Assembly: GCF_022581195.2 (NCBI RefSeq)
Contig: NC_061459.1
Span: forward strand, 5,704,001-5,768,000
DNA length: 64,000 nucleotides
DNA from: Helicoverpa zea
Taxonomy: Eukaryota; Arthropoda; Insecta; Lepidoptera; Noctuidae
Direction: 5' to 3'
A model generated the notes under the pieces. The model saw only the letters and a program-made list of their open reading frames with translations. It made no database searches and was not told the DNA's origin. The position numbers and the translations under genes were made by a program. The first letter of the stretch is position 1, and the number at the start of each line of letters is the position of its first letter. Positions 12,598 to 24,224 of this stretch are shown here, piece after piece.

Positions 12598-13421
12598 ATG
12601 GAACTCGGCGCCGAAGAAACTGTCTCTGGCGATATGGGTCCGTCAGATAGAAAATCCGAAACATCGCGCTTAGTGGCGCCTAATACCGATCCATCGCCGA
12701 GTTACCTCAACATCATAGCGAACTTATGTGGGCTTTTATTCCTGTGTATCATCCTGTACTCTTGTTTTAAAGACGGTGTCTCTTTGTTTTCGTTTCATCC
12801 CACGTTGATGACTCTCGGGGTAAGTTCAGTGCCAAACTGCGTTTTACTGTTTTAGTATTATATATTTAATTAATATACTGATGATAATAAACTCTGTATA
12901 TTTTACAGTGGATGGTATTCATGACATCAGCAATGCATGCACTAACTCCTAACGACCTTGCTACTGGATGGATGCCCATACGATTGAAGAGTGCTCGTCA
13001 TTGGATTCTTCAGGTGGTAGGTGGAATAATAATATTGGGTGGATTCATTGTAATTGTCACAAACAAGTTTCTAAATGGTGCTGCACACTTTACAAGTTAT
13101 CATGGTAAATTTGGATTGGCATCTTTTATTTTCGTGTTGCTTACAATGTTGGGAGGCTTAGGTGCCCTCAATAGTTTGAAATTGAAACATTATCTTCCAC
13201 CTTTATACACTAAATTGATTCATACGTCAGCGGGTCTCCTGACCTTTTGTTTGGGGATAACAACCATATTACTAGCTTTCTTCTCCAAATGGTGGCCAAA
13301 TGCTGAATGGCTGACTATCATTTGCTTTATTTTAGTCCTAACAAGTATGATAGCCACGACACTGAGACCCATATTAAAGATTTACATTCGCCTCAGGGAA
13401 AGACTGGACATTCAGAATTAA
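12598..13421 (+). CDS. CYB561D2: cytochrome b561 domain-containing protein (CYB561D2 type)
   Basis: Two coding exons, 12598-12819 and 12909-13421, with an 89-bp phase-0 intron (gtaagt...ttacag), give 244 residues. The start is the ATG at 12598; the longer upstream frame lacks an ATG. The protein has about six membrane helices and the cytochrome b561 fold. Four histidines at residues 67, 105, 139 and 179 (in FHP, ARH, YHGKFG and LIHT) have the spacing expected for the two pairs of heme b ligands in CYB561D2. Family members pass electrons across a membrane, typically from cytosolic ascorbate, and reduce ferric iron or monodehydroascorbate. That activity is inferred. An AATAAA lies at 13649-13654, about 230 bp past the stop. 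Confidence 0.9.
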
Positions 13422-15550
13422 TTTTGTTCATGTACGATTTCATACCTCTTATATACCTGGCTTCATAATGACAATGATATGTGATATTTAGTTTAACATG
13501 TGGGTAACTAGAACAACTTATTTGTTGAGATGCCTTTTAATTATTTTGTTATGGCTATTTTGTTTTAGGCAAGTGTTTATTGTTGTTTTATGGTGCTTTT
13601 TACATGTGTGTTGTTATCTCTTTTACTTATCTTTAAATTAGTATAATGAAATAAAATTCAAAGTGTAGCATGTAGGTATGCATAAAATAATATGATGTAT
13701 GTAAGTAGATAAAGCAATGTGTGTGATTTTTGTATATTTTATTATGGATAGTGAAAATTTATATCCCTTTATATTTTTTATGAAGATATATTTAATTTTA
13801 TATAATAAGTAATAATTTGAGAACATTATTATTTACATACCCTATTTACAAGCTAATAAGTGTAAGTATCATGATAATAATTAAACACTAATTTGAAAAA
13901 TATAACAGGATCATTAAATTGTAGTAGGGACATAACTTTTCCAGTTTGATAAAAAACAAATAAATGTTAATATATATAAAAAAAAAATTATGTGATTATC
14001 TATAAATATCAAATTGTCTCTTTTGTCTGGTCATTTACTTAAAACTATGTACTTATTACAAAAATGTTTTAATACTATCTTTTAACGGCTCTAACTAGCT
14101 TTAAGACTTTTTTATTAAGAACACTTGGTGTTATGTATTTTGAAATCAAGAAAATATCCAATTTGTAAGGATTCAAGTAAAAAATTTTAGCACAAAAGTT
14201 TTAAAGGCACAGAAATAGCCAGGAGACATGGGATGTTCTCGAGAGGCTAAGAGACTGAAACTTCTGAGCTTAGGAAGCACAGTTTTATGTACCTAACCAA
14301 TATTTTATGTACATTTTATGAATTTAGATCTGATTATATTTTCTCATTACAGTAAGACAACAATTGTGCCAAACAACATTCTTTAGAATACCTATGTCAC
14401 ACATGTAATTCTATTATGCTGTAAGTTAAAATAATGTATGTGTGTGTAGCAATGTGTAGCACATATTTTGCTTCATGGTAATGAATATCAATGCCTAGTT
14501 CTGTATGTATAAAAATATATCATATCTAATAAACAGTTGTAAATGGCATGTCCATAATGTTTTTTTCTCATTAAAATTAGATCAACTACCTACCTACCTA
14601 CCACATTACCTTACTGCCACCGTTGACGTTGTTAAAGCTGATGCACAAAAATATTTAGAGAGGGTAATTTCTAGATCCATGGTTGATTTTGACTATCCAG
14701 ATAAAAGTATATGAATGTTATGGTGGTGCATGCTTCAACTCAAGAGGGAAATTCAAATATAAAAATGTTTAGGTGTGAGGCGTGGTCAGAGTGGTCTTAT
14801 CATATCATAGATCTACAATAACATTGTGCAATCTTCAATAAAACAAAATATGGTAAGATTAATAATAATCTCCGTCTCTTCAACATACAGCTTAAGATGG
14901 CCCCTAAATCTGCAATAATAATTCGCTTTTCAATATTAAGCATATACGATCAATTTATTGTTCGTGATATAACGCTTTGATCGTCAAGGTTGCCCAGTGC
15001 CCACGAAAAAATACGTATTCATTAAAATTCTGAATCTTATTCCGTCGTGTGTCAGCATAGTAGCCAGCCACGGCAATAATTACCGTGGTACAGCACTAGT
15101 TTGTCGTTAGATATTCTGTGGTTAAATTGCTGTCAGGCCCGCGGGGCTGTCATTCGCACGTGTTGTGATTTTCATCATTGATGTGTCAACGCTCTAGAAC
15201 GACCATTGGCGGTGTTGTTTAATTTTCAGTATTGTATCTTTTATGAAAAGTTACATTAGTTACAGTGACTTACATATGAATGAGTAAGCTTTAGTTGAGT
15301 GAGTTTTCCATCGTAAAGTAACATTAACATAGTATGTATTTGTAACGATTATTGTTTTTATTGTATTAACAGTGATATTTTGATTTGTAATGTACTTAAG
15401 CTATGGAAGAAAAAGTGACCTCACTTATAATTACCAAAAATAGTCAAGCAACAACTTATAGAAGAATAATTAAGTATTCTGCTTATTAAAAATGGTTTTT
15501 AATTTAGGCAAATTACTTTCTTACAGGGTAATAACTAATAAAGTTTAACC
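13422..15550. other. CYB561D2 3' UTR and intergenic sequence
   Basis: AT-rich DNA. Possible poly(A) signals for the upstream gene are at 13649 and near 13966. The 5' UTR and promoter of the ornithine carrier gene should be near the right edge. No other gene was seen; a 69-codon frame at 14505-14714 has no recognisable content. Confidence 0.5.
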
Positions 15551-18500
15551 ATGGCTCACTCATCGGGTTCTTCAGGAAACTTGAAGAATGGTTTGATCGA
15601 TTTTACGGCTGGTTCTTTAGGTAACTATTTAATACAATAATTAATAATATTTTAAGTCGAAGAATATTTAAAGAATATTTTATTATCTTAATTTTCAAGA
15701 AATATAATAATGCATGATTGTGATGATGCAATCTGTGATACACCCAAATAAGTTTTTTTTTTTTTTTTTAGGGGGTGTAGCAGTTGTATACGTTGGCCAG
15801 CCACTTGACACAGTGAAAGTGAAGATGCAAACATTCCCACACCTTTACAAAGGAATGTATGACTGCCTGAAGCAAACATTAAGAAATGATGGGGTGATCA
15901 GGGGTTTATATGCTGGCACAACACCGGCAATCATGGCTAACGTAGCAGAAAACTCTGTACTGTTTGCAGCCTATGGATATTGTCAAAAGTTTGTTTGTCG
16001 TCTTAGTGGAGTTGAGGTGAGTTGTACTGGAAAAAAACTTCGTTTTCAGTTAATACCACCTATTTCACCTATTATTATTTTATACCTGCATTTGATTTAC
16101 CATTTGGTCCACAGATTTAAGGTAATAATAATAATCAATCTGGTTTCTTTTTGTTTTTAGAAAGTTGAAGAGTTGTCAGCTTTGGGGAATGCATCTGCTG
16201 GTTTCTTAGCAGCATTTTTCTCTTCATTCACATTGTGTCCTACTGAATTGATAAAATGTCAATTGCAAGCCCTGCGAGAAGTGAATGTCCAGACCTCACA
16301 AACAGTAGTACGATGATCATTCTGGGTATTTTATTTATCATAGCTAGCTGAATTGATATAATAATATCTATTATTGTATTTTTGTTTTTGTTATTGAAAA
16401 TTTTGTCATAGAAATCTTACCTTCAGACAGTTGTTTATTTAAAATGAAGTATTATTTCGTAAAATGGCATTCCCATTCACACATTATTATGTACTTATCT
16501 AATGCTTTCTGATTATGTTATCTGAGTAAAATCACTTGTTCATGTTTGCACTACATACATATTATTTTTGTTATGACCTTCAAAATAGTTAAATAATGTA
16601 AACATGTGTATATGTAGTATTTTCTTGTCAGGTTAAGATATCGCCGTTGCAGCTCACCCAACAGATATTCAGACAATATGGCATTCAAGGTCTCTTTAGA
16701 GGTCTGGTCCCAACAATCATGAGAGAAATGCCTGGTTATTTCTTCTTCTTTGGAGGATATGAAGGTATTTACACAGTTTCTGGAAAATAAAACTGTCTTG
16801 ACAGTCCAATCTGTCTCAAAAAATCATCACAATTGATTCAGCCAAAATCTTTATGGATGCTGTGCTGCACTCATATTGCCCCAAGTAGTGTGTAAACATC
16901 TCTAGGATACCAAATTTAACCTTAATTGATTTAGCATTTTTTCTCTAAAAGTATGGCTGTAGAAATTCATGACATTCATTACTAGAGAGACCTTTAAATT
17001 CAGATGAAATGCATTGCATTAATTGAAATGGCATGTGTAAATGTTACAGGCACAAGAGAATTATTGAAGAAACCAGGTCAGACTAAAGACGACATCGGTT
17101 TCGTACGGACAATGATAGCTGGGGCGGTTGGCGGCCTCGTCCTGTGGACGGTAATCTTCCCCTCAGACGTTATCAAGTCAAGAATACAAATATCAAACAA
17201 AAGTCAAAAGTTCTTGACGGTTGGATATGAAATCGTGCAAAAAGAAGGTATGTTATCTTTTGGCTTATTTACCCTACTTTGATATCTCGCGTTCTATAAA
17301 TGTTTACTTTCCTCTGTACACGTGGTGTAGGTAATTACGTCCTTTTATGTGTGTCGCATTTGTTGATTAATATCACAAATTTATATTCATACCCACTTCT
17401 TGAGGGAACTGTTTTCTGGTCCAGGATAAAAAATTAATGCATATAAACAGTGCCGTCTATCGAGCCGGCTGCAGGGATGGGTGAAGGGGTGAACATGAGT
17501 GGTCGCCCGGAGCGCTAGATCTTAATTTTAAGGCTATGGAGAAAAAAGAAGTCACAAATTGTTGGGAAAAAGGGAGTCACAATTGGGAAACACGAAAGTC
17601 ACCATTCAGGTTCAAACCTATGTATCCCCTATATATAACCTATCGACCCCCAGCGGCTTTGTAGGACTGTTATATTTATGAGATCATCTGCACATCAGTG
17701 AAAACCGAATTAAAATCCGTTGCATCGTGTACTCTAAAAGATTTAGTAAGGAAGCGGTACATTTTGTCCGAAACGGAGACGAATACATACGTGTTATACA
17801 AAAAAAAAGAGTTTGTGCTATAAGACAGGTACCTAGGTAAAGACCTACAAATCCGGTGCAAAAATGACGAACAGCCTTCTCTTTAATTAAATGCATTAAT
17901 TACAACGAGAAAGAAGACGATAACGTTTAAGATAATATCGTAGAAGACGCAATAATAAATACTTGGTACCTACTTATCTCGTCATTCACTTTGACCTCGC
18001 TATTGTAAGAAGAGATAACACGGAGTAACAAACGCTAATCGATCCGATGGAACAATCGAAATTCTTTGACACTTTTCATCATTTGTTTTTTTTTTTCAAT
18101 TCGTTTCAACCGAGGAGGTGCAAGATTTTATGAAATGAAAAATGAAACCCAGTTTAGGCTGGAACGTACAGCATCACCAGCCGGTTACCTTTCATAATTC
18201 TAGTCTTTCCCAACTACTTAGGTAGGTACTTACGTCCAGTGTAACCGAATGTGTTTTACATGCAGCGACTGCCTATCCCACTTCTTCAACTCAGTTGTTA
18301 GGCTTAATCACCGCAGTCGGTATTCAATCAGTCGCTAAGTTTCGATTTCTTTCGTCCTTTGTATTGTTATGGAACTCGAGGGACAATTAATAAATTCTTA
18401 AACTATCAAAATAATTTTATTGATGACTAGCTTCTGCCCGCGACTTCGTACGCGGATTCTGTCCCTTATGCCAGCGACTACGGGGTCAGCAAAATCAAAG

Positions 18501-21500
18501 ATCTGAATAGTCGCAATAGACGTGACCATAGGGATAAAAGTAGTGATTCTAATTAGTCCGCATTTAAGTTGTGTCTGGCAAAAATATTACACGTATTATT
18601 ACGTAAAAAAACATTAAATAGATATGACAAAGTCGTGGTGACTTAGTGGAATTCGTGGTGGTTTAGTGGGTAGAGAACCAATCTCTCAAGTATGAGCATG
18701 CGTCTTTGATTCCAGGTCTGGCAAGTGCCTGCCAATGCAACTTTTCTAAGTTCGTATGTACTTTCTACGTATATTTTGGATACCAATGACCGTTATTTGG
18801 AGGGGATGTTAAACTGTAGGTTCCGACTGTCATTGAACATTCTTGGCAGTCGTTATGGGTAGTCAGAAGCCAGTAAGTCTTACCAAGGGGTGTTGGGTAG
18901 AGCGGGTAACCGGGTTGTGGAGGTCAGATAGGCAGTCGCTCCTTGTAAAACACTGGTACTCAGTTGCATCGTGACTGGAAGTCGACCCTAACATAATTGG
19001 GTCAAAGGCTCTTGAGATAATAACGACAATAATAATGAGATATAGGCACCGCAGGACATCTGAGGCTGATGACGGGGAGTAGCGACCCCGCGGGGCTATA
19101 TATACTGAGTTCTCCAGGGAATGTATACTGTCTCCCATTTCCGGCCGGTCGGAGTGAACCATGACGGGGGTAGGTCTCACGCCTCTGGCTTGTCTTGGCC
19201 GTCCAGAGTGGAGTCGCTAGAGCAGGATTAGTAGCCCTGCTCGGAGGGTAGGTGCCTCATGGTAAGCGCAGGGAGCGCGTAATCTGCGTTTAAAATCCGC
19301 CGAGGTATCCTCACCCTTCAGCCGCTCATGTCCCTGTTGCCCTCTTGTTGCTATTCAGTGACTGGTTGCCAGGGGCCCAGTAAGTGAGGTGGCGAGTCTC
19401 CACCTGCCGTTTTTACATGTACCTAATACATTGTCATCTACTAACATCCCATCACAATAGCCCAAGAAGTTTTCCTCCATAGTTAGCAATAGTTTAGCAC
19501 AGAACCGGGGATTGTCTTTTTTTAACGACGTCCACCGTAAAGGGATGATCGTCAGTTTTGTGTCACCATTTCATTAAAGTTGTCTCAAAAGGGCTTCAGC
19601 GTGTTGGCTTCGGCCCCACGTTTGCCTCCCAAAAATTCGGAACTGTAGTCCCGAGGTCTGGAAGAGACATACAAAATAATAATGAGATATAACGCAACAA
19701 AGTTAGAGAGTGGGGGCTCGTGACGCCACGTCTAGGTATGTAAAAGGACAATGGGCAGATTGGTATACCCCACCAATAGCGATGTCATACATATCATTGG
19801 ATAGGCCTTTTTATGTAGAACAACATTTACTATGACAGCTTTGCTGAAATGTTTGTCCGTTCCGAGATATAGATCAAAAACTGTGCAAAAGTTAAACTAA
19901 AGTTAACTTAATAATCTATTGATATCTCAAGTTTTTAGAGGAAAAACTAAGTTCCACTAAGTGTAAGTCTCCTGAGTTCTTCCTGCTGTATCCGTTAGGG
20001 TCCATAATTGTTACTATTATTTAGCATTTCAACCTTATACTGTAACCAACTGGATATTGGCATAATGATAAACCACCACCAATAGCAAAGTCATGCATAT
20101 CGATGGATATGTCTTTTTAACTGGAACAACATTTACTATGATAGCTTTGTTCTATTGTTTGTCCGTTCTGAGATATGGCTGAAAAACAATGCTAATCAAC
20201 ACTGTAATCTGATTTTCTTTGAAAAATAACACCAGTGTCTTTATTTTTTTTATAATCATTATGTAAGTCGTGGTGACCTTGTCGTTAAAGAACCAACCTC
20301 TCAAGTGCGCGGGTTCGATTCCAGGTCAGGCAAGTACCAATGCAACTTTTCTAAGTTTGTATGTAGGTACTGTCTACCTAAGTATATCTTGGACACCAAT
20401 GACTGTGTTTCGGAGGGCACGTTAAACTGTAGGTTCCGGCTGTCATTGAACATTCTTGGCTGTCATTGCGGATAGTCATAATTCAGTAAGTCTGACACCA
20501 GTCTAACCAAGAGGTATTGAATTGCCCGGGTAACTGGGTTGAGGAGGTCAGATAGGCAGTCACTCCTTGTAACTCTCAGCTGCATTCGGTTAAACTAAAA
20601 GCCGGTCGAATCAATATCTTTATGTACTTTAGAATGAGAAAGATTTAATGATCATGAGAAAGACAAACTCTTGTCTGAGTAACAGCCACATGTGTCGATC
20701 GATCATAAGGATCATAAGCAAACGCTTGGTGCGGTCGGTCCATGGTCGTGCATGGGTAACAACAGAAGACAAAGAGACTGGCAACCAATCTTACCAAGAG
20801 GTATCGAGTTGCCCAGATTACTGGGGTAAGGAGATCAGATAGGCAATTACATCCGGTTAGACTGGAAGCCGACCGCAAGATAGCTGGGAAAAGGCTAATA
20901 AGATCATATCGAATTATTTAAATGTACAAAGTAACGTATGAACGAAATGTGGATATTATTCTTATATTCATATCGTAGGTGGAACTGCTAAATATAGTAA
21001 CAAATGCAGACTCACAGCAGGTACTTAGTACATCGACGACATATAGGTATAGATTTTCCTTTAAACACTTAATGTGCATTAATTTTAAGTTTGTATTTTA
21101 TCTATATCTCAGAACGGACAAACAATAGAACAAAGCTGTCATAGTAAATGTTGTTCCAGTTAAAAAAGACCTATCCATCGATATGTATGACTTTGTTATT
21201 GGTGGGGTTTATCATTATGCCCAATATCCAGTTGGTACAGTATAAGGTTGAAATGCTAAATAATAGTAACAATTATGGACCCTAACGGGTACAGCAGGTT
21301 GAACTCAGGAGACTTACACTTAGTGTAACTTAGTTTTTCCTCTAAAACCTTGAGATATCAATAGATTATTAAGTTAACTTTAGTTTAATTTTTGCACAGT
21401 TTTTTATCTATATCTCGGAACGGACAAACATTTCAGCAAGGCTGTCATAGTAAATCTTGTTCTACATAAAAAGGCCTATCCAATGATATGTATGACATCG

Positions 21501-23817
21501 CTATTGGTGGGGTATACCAGGTCCCATATATTTGTGCCCATTGTCCTTTGTACTAAGCAGTGACTTAACACGAAATTCAAGCGTTGTTGTATCTTCGTTA
21601 TTATTTGTTTGTGAGAGAGAGAAAAGAAAAATGCGTGTCCATTATTTTAGGGTTATCTAAAAGACGGACTAATCACTTTTTTTGATTCACCATACCTATT
21701 TCATAACATTCATTTCTATACATGTCAAGTGTAGTATTGCTCTTGAAGTTCCACATCAGGTGTTCCAGATCTTCGATGTTTATACGTCAATAGAGGGTGC
21801 TTATCAGATTGAACCACATTTGCCAAAACGTCATATCTTCACATGCTTCATATAGTCTAGCAGGGCTCCTGGAGTTCCACATCAGTTTTACATCTTCAAT
21901 TTTTATAAGTCAACAGAGAGTGCTTATCTGATTGAACAACTTTTGCTAAAACGTCATACCTCTATATGCTATAGTCTAGCTGGGCCCCTGGAGTTCCACA
22001 TCAGGTGTTTTAGATCTTCAATTTGTATAAGTCAATAGAAAGTGCTTATCAAATTGAACAACTTTTGCTAAAACGTCATACCTGTATATGGTACAGAGAA
22101 GCTGGGCTCTTGGGGTTCCACATCAGGTGTTCCAGATCTTAAAATGTATTATCTCAGCTGAAAATGCTCATCAAATGAAACAATTTTTGCCACGGCACCA
22201 TATTTGTATCTCTTATAGTTTTATTGGTCTGTTGGAGATCTGCATCGGGTCTTCAAGTTTCGAAGATAAATTATAGCCTATATGTTGACCAGGCTTAATA
22301 CTGATACAACAAAGAAAAAATCATTGAAATCCGTTCAGTAGTTCGGAAGATTAGCGTGTACAAACAAACAGACATACAGACAGAATTTTTTTTTTGGATT
22401 TGTGCTCCATTACTCTTTCTAAACCCCACCCAATTATTATTTTTTTAATATATTCAATGTACAAACACAGTTTTTTTACAGATTTATTATATGTATAGAT
22501 GTTACACGTTAACAAAAGATCTTAGAATGCCAATGATATTTCGGACAACTGATCCAACTTCTGATCCAACAGATAAACTGTGTATACAGTTTTGTTGGAC
22601 ATTTTATATTTTTTATAATGTAAAATGTACCTTCTAAGCAATAAATAAAAAAAAATAAAAAAAAAAAAAAACTAAGCGCTCCCTGCTTATTCCTGCCTTT
22701 ATCCAAAACTAGACGTTTTTCGATTCAGCTGTGACGGCGGGCTCCCACAACAACGTTTGGTTTTATTTTTATAATTTTTGTAATACAATGAAGGTAGGTA
22801 CCTAATAAGTAGCGTAATTACCACCTGCTGGTCAAGATAAGCGTACCTAAAGCGTAAACAAAACATCAGATGGGTGGGCTACTTATCAGCGAGAAACCAA
22901 TTAGGTATATCAGATAATATGACTGACAGATAACGCGTAGCCTGAAACACTGGCAAAATGGTCCACACGATCAGTACATGATTATAAAGTAATGTCATTG
23001 AAAACACATCTACGTATTAATAAATCATAAGGCATTTAGGTATTTACCTACTCGCTGTAGACCTAAATCTATAGCTTCAGTAACAGGTAGTTAAAATCAA
23101 ATAGGTAGCTAGTTCAACTGCATTAGGACCAATGTCTACAGTTCTCTACGGCCTCTACTGTCTCTATAGTAGTCTACGGCTCTATGATAAATATTTCTGT
23201 GCGTATACTTAAATGCATTCTTTAACTCCTAACTTTGGGACGCTTTAAAATACAGATTTTTCGAAGATTTATCAATCAGGAAGACTGCGAGCTCTTCTCT
23301 ATCGGCCTCTTTCTAAGTACTCAATTATTTGAGATCTTTTTATAACTAAAAAAGGATCTACTGCTTCCCGAAATTTTTGGAAACATTTCTAGTTGAGTTA
23401 TTAGGATGGGGCTTATCTCGCCTCCTTCTGCCCCCTCCACAATCTTCCAAAATTTTCTAAGTCCAAGTACACGATAGGATGTACCTTGCGCATTTGCCCT
23501 TAATCCCTGTCATTTATTATAACATCTTGCCCACATTTATTCCAAATGCTGTAATGGATGTACGTCGCCACTCTTCGGTCTCTGTTAAATGTCCAAGATG
23601 GAGCCGGTTGCGTCGGTTTACAACTTTGGTTTTCCGTGGATTATTGAATAACTATCTTCAGACGTACCACTGATTTTTATTATTGTTTATTTCAGGTGTG
23701 CTGGCTTTGTACAACGGTCTCAAACCGACATTAGTGCGGACCATCCCGGCCACAGCAGCGCTCTTCGTTGTCTACGAGTACTCCAAGAAATGGATGCACC
23801 AGTCTTTTGGAGATTAA
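15551..23817 (+). CDS. ORNT1: mitochondrial ornithine carrier (SLC25A15/ORC1 type), six exons
   Basis: Coding exons are 15551-15620, 15772-16016, 16161-16304, 16632-16764, 17050-17247 and 23696-23817 (912 nt, 303 residues); every junction keeps the frame. The protein shows the three repeats of the mitochondrial carrier family, each with a PX[DE]XX[KR] signature: PLDTVK, PTELIK and PSDVIK. The stretches around TVKVKMQTFP, NVAENSVLF and PGYFFFFGGYE are characteristic of the ornithine/citrulline carrier that links cytosol and matrix in ornithine and arginine metabolism. The length matches vertebrate ORC1 (about 301). The fifth intron is 6.4 kb and almost filled with transposable elements, while the others are 144 to 327 bp. 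An AATAAA is at 24007, 190 bp after the stop. Confidence 0.95.
18427..18500 (+). repeat. start of a 'gactagctt...cccgcgacttcg' type retroelement
   Basis: The sequence 'actagcttctgcccgcgact' followed by 'tcgtacgcgg' is a frequent 5' boundary of a lepidopteran interspersed element. Related pieces appear at about 46165-46215 (inverted), 51957-51990 (inverted) and 52909. Only the first part is recognisable here. Confidence 0.5.
18632..19018 (+). repeat. tRNA-derived SINE, copy 1
   Basis: The tRNA-like head has an A-box-like 'tggtttagtgggtagagaac' and a B-box-like 'tttgattcc'. The body carries 'taaactgtaggttccgactg' and 'ggaggtcagataggcagtcg', and the tail 'gtcgaccctaacataattgg'. It is a noctuid-type SINE recognised by eye. 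The head seems partly duplicated ('gtcgtggtgactta' and 'attcgtggtggttt'). Confidence 0.8.
19037..19690 (+). repeat. non-LTR retrotransposon 3' end (LINE tail)
   Basis: A GC-richer block with 'ggcgagtctccacctgccgt', 'agggatgatcgtcag' and 'gcttcggccccacgtttgcc', ending '...ctggaagagacatacaaa' plus ataat-like repeats. I recognise this as a 3' UTR of a lepidopteran non-LTR element. No reverse transcriptase is present, so it is a 5'-truncated copy. It abuts the end of SINE copy 1. Confidence 0.6.
20267..20617 (+). repeat. tRNA-derived SINE, copy 2
   Basis: It starts 'gtcgtggtgaccttgtcgtt', has a good B box 'gggttcgattcc' near 20306-20322, and runs through 'taaactgtaggttccggctg' to 'aaaagccggtcgaatc'. 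It is the same family as 18632-19018 and lies in the loop of the foldback element. Confidence 0.8.
20780..20905 (+). repeat. SINE 3' fragment
   Basis: Carries 'ttaccaagaggtatcgagtt', 'ggagatcagataggcaatta' and 'atccggttagactggaagcc', the 3' third of the same SINE family. Confidence 0.7.
21735..22400 (+). repeat. RTE-like retroelement 3' end with four ~120-bp tandem units
   Basis: 'gttccacatcag' recurs at about 21749, 21875, 21994 and 22115, each followed by a similar unit containing 'gtcaatagaaagtgcttatc'-type text. The block ends with 'tgaaatccgttcagtagttc', 'ggaagattagcgtg' and 'acaaacaaacagacatacag', a typical lepidopteran RTE 3' terminus. It lies inside the last intron of the ornithine carrier gene. 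Confidence 0.65.
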
Positions 23818-24224
23818 CTCATTGCTAAAATTAGGTGTTTTAGTGCAATATTAAAGTTATTTATGAACTGTTGTACTCTAAGTATTTTAAAGACAGTTGC
23901 AGAATACATTCCTGGCCCGGCTTTAGGACATTCAAAGTGATTTTATTTCATGTGTGCTCAATAGAGATATCACTTTATTTGTCGTAATATGGACCTGTAC
24001 CTTTAAAATAAAATTGACTGTAGATACATGAACACATGAATTTGAATAACACATAATATTTGTAAATAACATGGTTGTGATATGATTTAAGATTATAAAT
24101 TAAGATGTGTGTCACCAACCTTCCTATTTACTAACATTATATCAATTGCATTTCAACATATGAAATTATCGTCACCAAGTTTTATGCATTGAGTGCCTTA
24201 TCTACTTATCTGGTTTACTTGGGC

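Larger units (their letters stand above)
19743..21549. mobile_element. foldback DNA element with arms of about 440 bp
   Basis: The left arm (19743 to about 20185) and right arm (about 21100-21549) are inverted copies. 'tggtataccccaccaatagc' at 19761 mirrors 'gctattggtggggtatacca' near 21500-21520, and both ends read 'aaaggacaatgggc'. GTA flanks both sides and could be a 3-bp duplication. The loop holds a SINE (20267-20617) and a SINE fragment (20780-20900). No transposase frame is present. Confidence 0.75.

Noticed and set aside
14505..14714. 69-codon plus-strand frame after CYB561D2
   Set aside because: No recognisable content, no splice context, AT-rich 3' region.
18863..19180. 105-codon minus-strand frame
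   Set aside because: It spans SINE and LINE tail sequence and encodes nothing coherent.
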